Positions 50,325 through 60,025 of a stretch of 64,000 nucleotides of DNA are shown here, piece after piece. The stretch comes from Pseudomonas marginalis (GTDB lineage Bacteria > Pseudomonadota > Gammaproteobacteria > Pseudomonadales > Pseudomonadaceae). The stretch's first letter is position 1. Each line of letters opens with the position of its first letter. The stretch spans positions 225,618 to 289,617 of the forward strand of contig NZ_LKEG01000042.1 in assembly GCF_001645105.1 (NCBI RefSeq), given 5' to 3'. Under the pieces are notes generated by a model. The model saw only the letters and a program-made list of their open reading frames with translations, did no database searches and was not told the origin of the DNA. The position numbers were made by a program, and so were the translations under genes.

Positions 50325-51059
50325 CTACAGGACCTGGCGCAGGAACGCCTGGGCGCGAGGGTCTTTCGGTGAGTCGAAGAACTCGGCCGGGGCCGCATCT
50401 TCCAGCAACTTGCCATGATCGAAGAACAGCACGCGGTCCGCCACTTCACGGGCAAAGCCCATTTCGTGGGTCACACAGACCATGGTCATGCCCTCCAAGG
50501 CGAGCGTCTTCATCACGTCCAGCACTTCGCCGACCATTTCCGGGTCGAGGGCCGAGGTTGGCTCATCAAACAGCATCACCTTGGGCTCCATGGCCAACGC
50601 CCGGGCAATCGCGACCCGTTGCTGTTGGCCACCGGACAAGCGTGAGGGGAACTCATTGGCCTTCTGTGCAATGCCGACCTTCTCCAGCAGCGCCAGGGCC
50701 TTGGCCTCACGCTCCTGCTTGCCGCGCTTGCGCACGACTTTCTGCGCCAGGCACAGGTTTTCCAGCACGGTCATGTGCGGAAACAGGTTGAAGTGCTGGA
50801 ACACCATGCCGACTTCGCGGCGGTAGGCGTTCACGTCGGTCTTCGGGTCGGTCAGTTGCAAGCCGTCGATGCTCACCGAACCGGAGTCGAACTCCTCCAG
50901 GCCGTTGAGGCAACGCAGGAACGTGGACTTGCCGGAGCCGGACGGACCGATCACCACCAGCACTTCGCCCTTGGCCACCTGGGTGGTCACATGGTCCACC
51001 GCACGGACCACATGGCCACGGGTGTCGAAGACTTTTACCAGATCGCGGACTTCAATCAC
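50325..51059 (-). CDS. Amino-acid ABC transporter, ATP-binding protein
   Basis: Protein of 244 residues of the polar amino-acid (GlnQ/HisP) class. Walker A is GPSGSGKS, the Q-loop is MVFQHFNLFPHMT, the signature is LSGGQQQR and Walker B is VMLFDEPTSALD. The start is taken as GTG at 51059, with GGAGG about 10 bases upstream. A TTG at 51080 would lie upstream of that site and is rejected. It overlaps the permease gene by 8 bases, the last gene of the operon. Confidence 0.93.
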   Translation of the reverse strand: MIEVRDLVKVFDTRGHVVRAVDHVTTQVAKGEVLVVIGPSGSGKSTFLRCLNGLEEFDSGSVSIDGLQLTDPKTDVNAYRREVGMVFQHFNLFPHMTVLENLCLAQKVVRKRGKQEREAKALALLEKVGIAQKANEFPSRLSGGQQQRVAIARALAMEPKVMLFDEPTSALDPEMVGEVLDVMKTLALEGMTMVCVTHEMGFAREVADRVLFFDHGKLLEDAAPAEFFDSPKDPRAQAFLRQVL

Positions 51060-52011
51060 TTTGCGCGAGCCTCCGCTCAAGCCGGCTGGCCATTTTCGAC
51101 AGCGGCAGGTTGATCAGCAGGTACAGGCCTGCCACGCAGAACAGGATTTCAAACGGCGAAAATGAAGTGGTGATCACCTCACGACCGCTCTTGAGCAATT
51201 CGGTAATCGCGATCACCGACACCAGGGACGTGTCCTTGACCAGGCTGATAAATTGCCCGGCCAGCGGTGGCAGCACGCGCTTGAACGCCTGCGGCAGTAC
51301 CACATGGCGCATCGACTGGCTGGCACTCAGGCCCAGGGAGCGCGCGGCTTCGTTCTGGCCACGGGTGATGGACTGCACACCGGCGCGGACGATTTCAGCC
51401 ACATAGGCACCGGTAAACAGCGACAGCGCCGCAATCCCGGCGAATTCCCGGGACAGGTTGAGCACCGTACCGATAAAGAAATAGAAGATGAAGATCTGCA
51501 CCAATAGCGGCGTACCGCGCACCAGCTCGACGTAGATCGTCGAAAGATCACGCAAGGTCGGGTTGCTGGACAAGCGGCACAAGCCGGTCGCCAGACCAAT
51601 CGCCAGGCCGAGGATTCCGGACACTACCGATAACCATAGCGTGGTCCACAAACCCCACATCAATGGCCCCAACGCCCAATGCCGGGTCACGCCCACCACA
51701 TCGCCTTCGGCGACATCGTCACCGCGCGCCACTTGCAGGCTGTTGTCGGCAACAGTCAGCTTTTGCTCGGTGCCGGCGTCGTTGCGCAAGGTCACTTCGG
51801 CGACGTCGCCTTTGCGGACCAACTCGACAACCGTGGAGATGTCAGCGGCGCGTTGGGACTCTTCAGCCTGGTAGGCGAAGTACTGCGGTACGCGGTTCCA
51901 GCGCCATTCGTAGGACATCAACGACGTGGCGTAGTACAGCGCACCGGCCAGGCCAACCAGCACGACCACAGTCAGCAGGTGCCAGGGCCATTGGGCTTTT
52001 TTCTGTTTCAT
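51052..52011 (-). CDS. Amino-acid ABC transporter, permease
   Basis: Inner-membrane permease of 319 residues. One N-terminal helix (WHLLTVVVLVGLAGALYYAT) is followed by about 80 periplasmic residues, then the permease core with the EAA loop (EAARSLGLSASQSMRHVVLPQA). The extra periplasmic segment between helices 1 and 2 is longer than in plain HisQ/M permeases. Single permease, so it probably acts as a homodimer with two copies of the ATPase. Ligand unknown. Confidence 0.9.
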   Translation of the reverse strand: MKQKKAQWPWHLLTVVVLVGLAGALYYATSLMSYEWRWNRVPQYFAYQAEESQRAADISTVVELVRKGDVAEVTLRNDAGTEQKLTVADNSLQVARGDDVAEGDVVGVTRHWALGPLMWGLWTTLWLSVVSGILGLAIGLATGLCRLSSNPTLRDLSTIYVELVRGTPLLVQIFIFYFFIGTVLNLSREFAGIAALSLFTGAYVAEIVRAGVQSITRGQNEAARSLGLSASQSMRHVVLPQAFKRVLPPLAGQFISLVKDTSLVSVIAITELLKSGREVITTSFSPFEILFCVAGLYLLINLPLSKMASRLERRLAQSD

Positions 52012-52048
52012 TTACTCAGTATCCAAAAGAGTCGGGCGCGCGCCAGCC

Positions 52049-52846
52049 TTATTCCATGTCCTTGAGCCACTCGGAGCTCTTGAACCACTTGTCATGGATG
52101 CGATCGTAGGTGCCGTCGTTGCGGATCTGGTGCAGGAAGTTGTTGATGAAGTTGATGCTGTCGTAGTCGCCTTTCTTCAGGCCAAACGCCAGGGGTTCGA
52201 AGGTGAAGGGTTCTTCCAGGAACGCCAGCTTGCCATTGCCGACTTTTTTCTCGGCAACCACGTTGTACGGCGCGTCATACACAAAGGCATCGGCCTTGCC
52301 GTTGACCACGTCCAGCACGCCTTCCTGCTCGTTGTCGTAGCCGTGGTACTTGGCTTTGGAGATCAGCTTTTTGGCGACCATCTCACCGGTGGTGCCCAGC
52401 TTGGAGGTCAGGCGGTATTTCTCGTCGTTCAAGTCTTTGTAGGACTTGATGGTGCCTTCCAGTTCCTTGCGGATCAGCAGGGTCTGGCCGACCACAATGA
52501 AGGGTTCGCTGAAGTTCAGGCGCAGGTTGCGTTCCTGAGTCAGGGTCATGCCGCTGCCGATCATGTCGAACTTGCCGGTCAGGAAGGCAGGGATAATGCC
52601 GTCGTAGCCGGTGGATACCAGCTCCAGCTTGACCCCCATGGACTTGGCCATGGCCTTGAGGATGTCGACTTCGAAGCCGATGATTTCACCGCGCTTGTCT
52701 GTCATTTCAAACGGCATGTAGGTCGGGTCCATGCCGACTTTCAGCGTGCCGCGCTTGACTGCATCATCGATCGCACCCGCCTGGGCCGCAGTGGCCGCGA
52801 CCAGTGCGGTGACGCCGAGCAGCAGCATCGAAAGATACTTTTTCAT
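52049..52846 (-). CDS. Amino-acid ABC transporter, substrate-binding protein
   Basis: Periplasmic protein of 265 residues with a signal peptide ending near AQA (residue 23). The mature part is a type II binding-protein fold (LKVGMDPTYMPFEMTDKRG, FDMIGSGMTLTQERNLRLNFS). The Arg of the QERNLR block normally contacts the ligand carboxylate. Start taken as the second ATG of a TTG-ATG-ATG run, 7 bases after AGGGGA. Upstream in the operon with permease and ATPase. Very similar to the next gene. Confidence 0.9.
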   Translation of the reverse strand: MKKYLSMLLLGVTALVAATAAQAGAIDDAVKRGTLKVGMDPTYMPFEMTDKRGEIIGFEVDILKAMAKSMGVKLELVSTGYDGIIPAFLTGKFDMIGSGMTLTQERNLRLNFSEPFIVVGQTLLIRKELEGTIKSYKDLNDEKYRLTSKLGTTGEMVAKKLISKAKYHGYDNEQEGVLDVVNGKADAFVYDAPYNVVAEKKVGNGKLAFLEEPFTFEPLAFGLKKGDYDSINFINNFLHQIRNDGTYDRIHDKWFKSSEWLKDME

Positions 52847-53066
52847 CATCAAGTCCCCTGAACGATTCTTGTAAGGTCGGCGCGCAAAAGGGCTGCACCA
52901 TTTCGGGGTGCGATCCTAACCCACTCGTTGCTCGTCACAAAGGTTTCACGGCTATTTGTTATCGGCATATGTCGGAAAAGCCCCACATCGGTGCGGCAAA
53001 GCTCAGGGGCAGACACTTACGCAGAGGAGTACCGGCAACCGGTTGATGTGTAAGCAGTTATGACTT

Positions 53067-53867
53067 TCAGTCGATTTCCACCCACCAATCGGTGTCTTTA
53101 AACCACTTGTCGTGCAGGCGATCGTAGGTCCCATCCTGGGCCACTTGATTAAGAAAATGGTTGATCCAGTTGAGGCTGTCGAAATCGCCCTTTTTCAAGC
53201 CGAATGCCAAGGGTTCGAAGGTGAAGGGTTGCTCAAGTGCCAGCAGCGTGCTGTTTTCCGGGCGGCTAAGGGCGATCAGGTTGTAGGGTGCATCATGAAT
53301 AAAAGCATCGGCCGCTCCCGCCAACACCTGGCGTACCCCTTCTTCCGGAGTGGCAAAACTGCTGATGCGGGCCGCCCCCAAAAACCGTCGTGCCGCCGCC
53401 TCACCCGTGGTGCCTTCGGTGGTGGCGATCCGGTAACTGGCGTCATCCAGGTCCTCGACACTGCTGACCTTGCCCAGAAGCCTTGGGTGCAACACCACCG
53501 ACTGGCCGACCACGATGAACGAATCGCTGAAGTTGAGCTTGAGGTTGCGTTCCTGGGTGACGGTCATGCCGCTGCCGATCAGGTCGAATTTCTTTGCCTG
53601 CAACCCCGCCACCAGCTCGGTGTAGGGCACAGTGACCAATTCAAGCTCGACCCCCAAGGCTTGGCTCATGACCTTGAGCAGGTCGATTTCAAAGCCGACG
53701 ATGCGTCCCTGTTTATCGGTCATTTCGAAGGGCACGTAGGTGGGCGTGGTGCCGACCTTGAGCGCGCCGCGTCGAACGGCGTCGTCAATCGCGCCAGCCT
53801 GTGCCAGGCCCATGTGAATCCATGCGACAGCGCTGATCAGCAGCGCAGAACAATAGCCTTTGCTCAT
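53067..53867 (-). CDS. Second substrate-binding protein, duplicated paralogue
   Basis: Protein of 266 residues, homologous along its whole length to the binding protein just downstream, with near-identical C-terminal third (QPFTFEPLAFGLKKGDFDSL, DGTYDRLHDKWFK). Signal peptide ends near AQA (residue 24). The ligand-contact block TQERNLKLNFS is kept, but the middle of the protein differs (polar and Ala-rich). It has no transport genes of its own and is about 220 bases upstream of the first binding protein, so it may deliver another ligand to the same transporter. Confidence 0.88.
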   Translation of the reverse strand: MSKGYCSALLISAVAWIHMGLAQAGAIDDAVRRGALKVGTTPTYVPFEMTDKQGRIVGFEIDLLKVMSQALGVELELVTVPYTELVAGLQAKKFDLIGSGMTVTQERNLKLNFSDSFIVVGQSVVLHPRLLGKVSSVEDLDDASYRIATTEGTTGEAAARRFLGAARISSFATPEEGVRQVLAGAADAFIHDAPYNLIALSRPENSTLLALEQPFTFEPLAFGLKKGDFDSLNWINHFLNQVAQDGTYDRLHDKWFKDTDWWVEID

Positions 53868-54021
53868 GAAGACCCCAGTAGCCGGTTAAATTCGGGGCGA
53901 TGCTAACTCAGCCACGGGCACGGCAATACGCCTCGAACAAGGGTCTTTTGTTTCGAAATAACAAGAAGTTAAGCCGAGAGGGAAAGTAACGGAAAACGCT
54001 GTAGGACCAGCGTTCGGAACA

Positions 54022-54044
54022 CCCCCGAGGAGAACCCTCGGGGG
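54022..54044 (-). terminator. Strong hairpin after opgH
   Basis: CCCCCGAGG (54022-54030) pairs perfectly with CCTCGGGGG (54036-54044) about 9 bases after the opgH stop. The following U tract on the minus strand is poor. Confidence 0.6.
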
Positions 54045-54052
54045 CGTCTGAA

Positions 54053-56623
54053 TCAGGCCGGTTGGGCCTGGGACGACAGCGGTTGCAGCGGCAGCAACGG
54101 CGCGTGCGGGTCAGCCTTGATCGATTCCCGCCAGGCGGCGAGCCACTCGGCATGGCCTTCGCTCCAGACCTGCTCGTGCAGGCGAGCCAGGGCTACCGGG
54201 TCACTGAGCAAGGCCAGGCGTTCACCGTTGTTGAGGCCGGCAGGACCGACTTTCAACGCGTGACGCACACGTTCGGCACGCAGGTACTCGATCGGCTCGG
54301 CCTGCGCGTGACGCGAGGTCGCCAGGGCACAGGCCAGGGCGTTCTGCTGCGGGTCGACCACCGAGCGCACAAAGCCGTCATTCAGCGCATGCCAACGGTT
54401 TTCGTGGGTGTACTTGTCGGTGGACAGCAGCGCTTGCGGCGGATTGTATTCCTCAGGGATCAGGAACAGGCTCTCGTCGCGGGACTTGAGGCCCAACCCG
54501 ACACGGCTGGAAATCACCGACACCGGGATCGACAGCATCAGCGAACCCACGATCGGCACCAGCCACCACAGGAAGCTTGGGTTCAACCACACCACCAGCA
54601 ACGCCCAAAAGAAGCCGAGCAAGGTCTGGGTGCCATGGCGCTTGATCGCTTCACCCCATGGGGTGGAGTCATCGTCACGCTGCGGCGAGTTCCAGGTCGC
54701 GGCCCAGCCGAGGAACGCGGCAAGTACGAAACGGGTGTGGAAGATCATCCGTACCGGTGCCAGCAGCATGGAGAACAGCATCTCCAGCAGCATCGACAAG
54801 GTCACCTTGAACTTGCCGCCGAACTCTTTCGCGCCCTTGGCCCATATCAGGATGATGCTCAGCAGCTTCGGCAGGAACAACAGCACGATGGTGGTGGAGA
54901 ACAGCGCCACCGCTTTGTCCGGATGCCATTGCGGCCACAGTGGGTACAGCTGGCGTGGCGCCATGAAGTACTGCGGCTCCATCAGCGTGTTCACCGCCAG
55001 CAGGGCCGTGGACAGCACCAGGAACAGGAACCACAACGGCGCCGACAGGTAGGACATCACACCGGTCAGGAACACCGCACGGTGCACCGGGTGCATACCC
55101 TTGACCAGGAACAGGCGGAAGTTCATCAGGTTACCGTGGCACCAGCGACGGTCACGCTTGAGTTCGTCCAGCAGGTTCGGCGGCAGTTCTTCGTAGCTGC
55201 CCGGCAGGTCGTAGGCAATCCACACGCCCCAGCCGGCACGGCGCATCAGCGCGGCTTCAACAAAGTCGTGGGACAGAATGGAACCGGCGAACGCGCCTTT
55301 ACCCGGCAATGGCGCCAGGGCGCAATGCTCGATAAACGGCTTCATGCGGATAATCGCGTTGTGACCCCAGTAGTGGGATTCACCCAGCTGCCAGAAGTGC
55401 AGGCCGGCGGTAAACAGCGGGCCGTAGACGCGGGTCGCGAACTGCTGCATGCGTGCATACAGGGTGTCCATGCCCGACGCACGCGGCGCGGTCTGGATAA
55501 TCCCGGCGTCCGGCGTGGCTTCCATCAGGCGCACCAGGCTGGTCAGGCATTCGCCGCTCATGACGCTGTCGGCGTCGAGCACGACCATGTATTTGTAGTC
55601 ACCGCCCCAACGACGGCAGAAGTCGTCGAGGTTGCCGCTCTTGCGCTTTACGCGACGGCGACGGCGGCGATAGAAGATCTTGCCGAAACCACCCGCTTCA
55701 CGGCACACGTCGAGCCAGGCTTGCTGTTCGGCGATGCAGATGTCGGCGTCATTACTGTCGCTGAGCACGAAGAAGTCGAAGCGGTCGAGGTCACCGGTGG
55801 CGGCGACCGACTCGAACGTCGCACGCAGACCCGCGAATACACGCGGCACGTCTTCGTTGCAGATCGGCATCACCAACGCGGTGCGGGCGTCTTTCGGAAT
55901 CGGCTCGTCGCCGGCACTCTTACCGGAGATCCGGTATTTATCGTGGCCGGTGAGCAGCTCCAGGAAGCCCATCAACGCGGTCCAGAAACCCGCCGAGACC
56001 CAGCAGAACAAAATCCCGAACATGATCAGGATGCTGGTTTGCAGGGCGTAAGGCAGTACCTGGGTAGCGGTTTGCAACAAGGTCTGGTTGCGGATTTCGT
56101 CGAAGTCGACCAGCGACCAGCCCTGGTACGGCATGATGCCTTTCATGTACCAGCCGGCGACGATGGTCTGGCCGAGCATCAGCACCAGCAGGATGTAACG
56201 GCGGATCGAACCGACGGTACGCCAGCGGGCGGCCGGCAATACGCGCTCATCCTTCGGCGGTGCGGGCGGATTGCTACGCCCAGTGATACGGCGCCAGCCG
56301 CGCACCAGGATATTGGTACGCCACGGCTCCGGCACCACGCGGGTACGACGAATCGGCGGCGTGGCCTTGAGGCACACACGGCCGCTGGCATCCAGCACCA
56401 GCATTTCGGCGTCTTGCAGCTCTTCGGCCGTGTTGAGGGTCAAACGGCGGCCTACCGACGCCTGGGCGGCGTCGGTGGGCGCGTCGAACGTCGACGACGA
56501 CAAACGCTCGTGCAACTCGGTGAAGGATGTGCAGCCCGCCAGTTCGGCGCGCTGCTCAGCGGTCATCGGTAGATGCGCCAGGTACTCGGACAGAGTCTCA
56601 GGCGTTACTTGAGAATTACTCAT
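54053..56623 (-). CDS. opgH: Glucans biosynthesis glucosyltransferase H
   Basis: Large inner-membrane glycosyltransferase of 856 residues that makes the beta-1,2-glucan backbone of osmoregulated periplasmic glucans from UDP-glucose. A family 2 domain contains VVLDADSVMSGECL and the RDRRWCHGNL motif. About eight membrane helices lie on both sides of the catalytic domain. It overlaps opgG by 8 bases and ends at a strong hairpin. Length and motifs are normal for Pseudomonas. Confidence 0.95.
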   Translation of the reverse strand: MSNSQVTPETLSEYLAHLPMTAEQRAELAGCTSFTELHERLSSSTFDAPTDAAQASVGRRLTLNTAEELQDAEMLVLDASGRVCLKATPPIRRTRVVPEPWRTNILVRGWRRITGRSNPPAPPKDERVLPAARWRTVGSIRRYILLVLMLGQTIVAGWYMKGIMPYQGWSLVDFDEIRNQTLLQTATQVLPYALQTSILIMFGILFCWVSAGFWTALMGFLELLTGHDKYRISGKSAGDEPIPKDARTALVMPICNEDVPRVFAGLRATFESVAATGDLDRFDFFVLSDSNDADICIAEQQAWLDVCREAGGFGKIFYRRRRRRVKRKSGNLDDFCRRWGGDYKYMVVLDADSVMSGECLTSLVRLMEATPDAGIIQTAPRASGMDTLYARMQQFATRVYGPLFTAGLHFWQLGESHYWGHNAIIRMKPFIEHCALAPLPGKGAFAGSILSHDFVEAALMRRAGWGVWIAYDLPGSYEELPPNLLDELKRDRRWCHGNLMNFRLFLVKGMHPVHRAVFLTGVMSYLSAPLWFLFLVLSTALLAVNTLMEPQYFMAPRQLYPLWPQWHPDKAVALFSTTIVLLFLPKLLSIILIWAKGAKEFGGKFKVTLSMLLEMLFSMLLAPVRMIFHTRFVLAAFLGWAATWNSPQRDDDSTPWGEAIKRHGTQTLLGFFWALLVVWLNPSFLWWLVPIVGSLMLSIPVSVISSRVGLGLKSRDESLFLIPEEYNPPQALLSTDKYTHENRWHALNDGFVRSVVDPQQNALACALATSRHAQAEPIEYLRAERVRHALKVGPAGLNNGERLALLSDPVALARLHEQVWSEGHAEWLAAWRESIKADPHAPLLPLQPLSSQAQPA

Positions 56624-58352
56624 CGGCAGGCAACTGATAGCTCCAGGTTTCGGTCAGGACTTGTTCGGTCTTGATCGGCTCCGGCGTGGCTGGGGCAGCT
56701 TCTGGCTGCTTGGCTTCCTTGTCTTTCGCGTCTTTCTTGGCCTGTTTCTCGTGTTGCTTGGCCAGGACCTTGTCAGCCTTGAGCACGTGGCTCGAGTCCT
56801 GCTCAGGGGCCGGCGGTGCAACATCCTGCACCAGGGCCGCGCGCATTTCGGTCGGTTTGCCTGCGTCCTTGATCTTCATGCGCAGGGTCAAGCGCCAGCC
56901 TTTGGTGTGCTCGTTGTAGCGCACGCTGTTTTCAACCAGCTCGGCGTTGTCGCTGACACTGACCTGGCTGCGCACCGGGGCATCCGCCGGCAGCGCCTTG
57001 AGGGACGGGCCCTCGAAGTCGACCAGGTAGGCCACGCTGCCGTCAGGCTGGCGGATCAGGTTGGATTGCTTCACGTCACCGGTGGAGCGCAGGGTCTGCT
57101 TGACCCAGGCGCTGTCGGCCGGGTGCAAGGCTTTCTCGTCCATGGTCCAGTGCAGGCGGTAGGACACGTCCAGCGGCTGGCCCACTTCCGGCAGTTTTTC
57201 CGGGCTCCAGAAGGCAACGATGTTGTCGTTGGTTTCATCGGCGGTCGGAATCTCTACCAGGTTGACGGTGCCTTTGCCCCAGTCGCCCTCAGGCTCGATC
57301 CAGGCGCTTGGGCGCTTGTCGTAGTTGTCGTCGAGGTCTTCGTAGTGGCTGAAGTCGCGACCGCGTTGCAGCAGGCCGAAACCTTTCGGGTTCTCTACGG
57401 TGAAGTTGCTGACCGACAGGTGTTTAGGGTTGTTCAGCGGACGCCAGATCCACTCGCCATTGCCGGCATGGATCGACAGGCCGCTGGAGTCGTGCAGCTC
57501 GCGACGGTAGTTCAGCACTTTGGACGGCTGGTTTGCACCGAACAGGTACATGCTGGTCAACGGGGCTACGCCCAGTTTGGTGACCTTGTCGCGCAGGAAC
57601 ATCTGGGATTTCACATCGACAATGGTGTCGGTGCCCGGACGCAGGATCAGGCGATAAGCGCCGGTAGCCCGTGGAGAGTCCAACAGGGCAAAGATCACCA
57701 GTTGTTTCTCACCCGGCTTTGGACGTTCGATCCAGAACTCGGTGAAGCGCGGGAATTCTTCGCCGGACGGCAAGGCAGTATCGATCGCCATGCCACGGGC
57801 GGACAGGCCATACGACTGACCCTTGCCGACCACGCGGAAGTAGCTCGCGCCGAGCATGGTCATGATTTCGTCTTGCTTGTCGGCCTTGTTGATCGGGTAC
57901 AGCACACGGAAGCCGGCATAACCCAGCTGTTCGGTGGCTTTAGGATCAAACTTCACGTCGCCGAAATCGAAACGCGTCGGGTCGTACTTGATTTCCTGGA
58001 CGCTGTCGGCGGTGACTTCATTGATTTTCACCGGTGTATCGAAGTGCATACCCTGGTGATAGAAGGACAGCTTGAACGGGGTGTTCTGATCGGCCCACTC
58101 GGCTTTTTCGTTGCGGAAACGAATCTTCTGGTAGTCCGCGAATTTCATTTCGCGGAATTCGTTCGGCAGATTGCTGCGCGGAGCTTCGTATTTCTGCCCG
58201 GCCAGCTCTTTTGCCTTGGCCGACACATCATCCAGACTGAATGCCCACAGTTGACCCGCGCCGAACAGGCAAAACAGGGCAGAGCCCGTCACCAGTGCGT
58301 TTCGTAACCGTTTGGCTGACAATTTTGGTGCATTACAGGGACTAACAATCAC
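56616..58352 (-). CDS. opgG: Glucans biosynthesis protein G
   Basis: Periplasmic protein of 578 residues needed for osmoregulated periplasmic glucan structure. Start taken as GTG at 58352 (VIVSPCNAPKLSAKRLRNAL), with GAGGG upstream, giving a signal peptide that ends around residue 37. A longer frame to 58379 is not supported. The family core is visible (LPNEFREMKFADYQKIRF near the start, GKGTVNLVEIPTADE near the middle). The C-terminal tail is Lys/Glu/Pro-rich. First gene of opgGH. Confidence 0.93.
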   Translation of the reverse strand: MIVSPCNAPKLSAKRLRNALVTGSALFCLFGAGQLWAFSLDDVSAKAKELAGQKYEAPRSNLPNEFREMKFADYQKIRFRNEKAEWADQNTPFKLSFYHQGMHFDTPVKINEVTADSVQEIKYDPTRFDFGDVKFDPKATEQLGYAGFRVLYPINKADKQDEIMTMLGASYFRVVGKGQSYGLSARGMAIDTALPSGEEFPRFTEFWIERPKPGEKQLVIFALLDSPRATGAYRLILRPGTDTIVDVKSQMFLRDKVTKLGVAPLTSMYLFGANQPSKVLNYRRELHDSSGLSIHAGNGEWIWRPLNNPKHLSVSNFTVENPKGFGLLQRGRDFSHYEDLDDNYDKRPSAWIEPEGDWGKGTVNLVEIPTADETNDNIVAFWSPEKLPEVGQPLDVSYRLHWTMDEKALHPADSAWVKQTLRSTGDVKQSNLIRQPDGSVAYLVDFEGPSLKALPADAPVRSQVSVSDNAELVENSVRYNEHTKGWRLTLRMKIKDAGKPTEMRAALVQDVAPPAPEQDSSHVLKADKVLAKQHEKQAKKDAKDKEAKQPEAAPATPEPIKTEQVLTETWSYQLPADE

Positions 58353-58619
58353 GAGCAACCCTCGCCGAAAACAGATCAAAAAACCAACGGCCAGCTATCT
58401 ATATGCCAGGTTGGCGAGCATTGTTCCGACTCCCCTTGGGCAAAATGATTCCCCATCGGTTGTCGGACAAGTCTCTACCTAAGTCAAAAATGGACCAAAC
58501 AACGCTGATCCCCGTAGCGCGCGATTATCTAGTAGCCCGCGAAACAACGCATCAGGGATAACGAAGTATTTGTAGCGAAACCCTACGTTTTTAGGCATTA
58601 AAAGTCGTTTTTAATACAT

Positions 58620-59057
58620 TCACGTCTGTAAGAGGAAGGTGACAGGCCCGTCATTGACCAAATGCACCTGCATATCGGCGCCAAAACGCCCCGACGCCAC
58701 CTTGCCATGCAATTGTTGCGCTTGTAACAGCAAATGATCGAAAAGCGCTGCTCCCAGGGCCGGCGGGGCCGCTGTGGAGAAGCTCGGCCGCAGCCCGCTC
58801 TTGGTATCCGCCGCCAGGGTGAACTGCGACACCAGCAACAAACCGCCGTCGATATCCTTGAGCGATAGGTTCATCTTGCCTTCGTCCTCACTGAATACCC
58901 GGTAGTTCAGCAGCTTGTGCAGCAGTTTATCGGCGCTCTCCGGCGTATCCGAAGGCTCGACAGCCACCAGCACCAGCAACCCCTGATCGACGGCACCGAC
59001 GATTTCGCCCGCCACCTCGACCCGGGCGCCTCGCACCCGTTGCAACAGGCCCTTCAT
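58620..59057 (-). CDS. dtd: D-aminoacyl-tRNA deacylase
   Basis: Enzyme of 145 residues that removes D-amino acids (and Gly) wrongly attached to tRNA. The two hallmark motifs are SQFTLAADT and the C-terminal Gly-cisPro NDGPVTF. The ATG overlaps the pip stop (ATGA). In the spacer beyond its stop to opgG (58353-58619) no gene is visible and only AT-rich sequence with the likely opgG promoter is present. Confidence 0.96.
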   Translation of the reverse strand: MKGLLQRVRGARVEVAGEIVGAVDQGLLVLVAVEPSDTPESADKLLHKLLNYRVFSEDEGKMNLSLKDIDGGLLLVSQFTLAADTKSGLRPSFSTAAPPALGAALFDHLLLQAQQLHGKVASGRFGADMQVHLVNDGPVTFLLQT

Positions 59058-60025
59058 GCTTCTTCAGGCGGCAGATCAAGCAGGCGCCGTGCCATTTCAG
59101 CGGTCGCGCGGACCAGCGCATCGGTAATACCGGGCTCCGACGCCGCATGGCCAGCCTCGCGAATCACCTGCAGCTCGCTGTTGGGCCACGCCTGATGCAG
59201 CTCCCAAGCGTTATCCAACGGGCAGATCATATCGTAGCGACCGTGGATGATTACGCCAGGCAGATGCGCAATCTTGTGCATATCGCGGATCAGCTGGTTG
59301 GGCTCCAGGAAGGAGTTGTTGGTGAAGTAGTGACATTCGATACGCGCGATGGACAGCGCGCGCTGCGGCTCGGAAAACCGCTCCACGTGCTGCGGGCTCG
59401 GGCACAGCCCCAGCATACGGCCTTCCCAGCCGGACCAGGCCTTGGCCGCGTGCATCTGGGCGATCTGGTCGTTGCCGGTGAGACGCTTGTGATAGGCCGC
59501 GATCATGTCGTGGCGCTCTTCCGCCGGGATAGGCGCGATGTAATCCTGCCAGTAATCCGGGAACAGACGGCTGGCACCGGCCTGGTAGAACCATTCGATA
59601 TCCTGCGGGCGGGCCAGGAAAATGCCACGCACGATCAGGCCGTGCACACGCTCTGGATGGGTTTGCGCGTAGGCCAGGGCCAGGGTCGAGCCCCAGGAAC
59701 CGCCGAACAGCACCCATTTGTCGATGCCCAAGTGCTCGCGAATGCGCTCCAGGTCGGCGACCAGGTCCCAGGTGGTGTTGTTTTCCAGGCTGGCGCGAGG
59801 GGTGGAGCGCCCGCAACCACGCTGGTCGAAGGTGACGATGCGGTACAGGTTCGGGTCGAAATAGCAGCGGCTCTGTGCGTCGCAACCTGCGCCAGGGCCA
59901 CCATGGATGAATACGACGGGCAAGCCTTCGGGGGAGCCACTTTCATCGACGTACAGCGTGTGGGTGTCATCGACTGCCAGATCGTGCCGGGCGTAGGGTT
60001 TGATCTGCGGGTACCAAGTCTGCAT
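59054..60025 (-). CDS. pip: Prolyl aminopeptidase
   Basis: Alpha/beta hydrolase of 323 residues that removes N-terminal proline from peptides in the cytoplasm. The oxyanion-hole HGGPGAG, the nucleophile motif GGSWGS and the catalytic His in REAGHAASE are visible, as is the family opening YPQIKPYARHDLAV. It is cotranscribed with dtd, which overlaps its end by 4 bases. Confidence 0.94.
   Translation of the reverse strand: MQTWYPQIKPYARHDLAVDDTHTLYVDESGSPEGLPVVFIHGGPGAGCDAQSRCYFDPNLYRIVTFDQRGCGRSTPRASLENNTTWDLVADLERIREHLGIDKWVLFGGSWGSTLALAYAQTHPERVHGLIVRGIFLARPQDIEWFYQAGASRLFPDYWQDYIAPIPAEERHDMIAAYHKRLTGNDQIAQMHAAKAWSGWEGRMLGLCPSPQHVERFSEPQRALSIARIECHYFTNNSFLEPNQLIRDMHKIAHLPGVIIHGRYDMICPLDNAWELHQAWPNSELQVIREAGHAASEPGITDALVRATAEMARRLLDLPPEEA

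Noticed and set aside
53030..53042. ACCGG-n-CCGGT inverted repeat between the two binding-protein genes
   Set aside because: Short, with no U tract and no clear function. Such small palindromes are expected by chance in GC-rich DNA.
54062..56572. An 836-codon plus-strand open frame opposite opgH
   Set aside because: Shadow of opgH with the same low-complexity signs and no start context.
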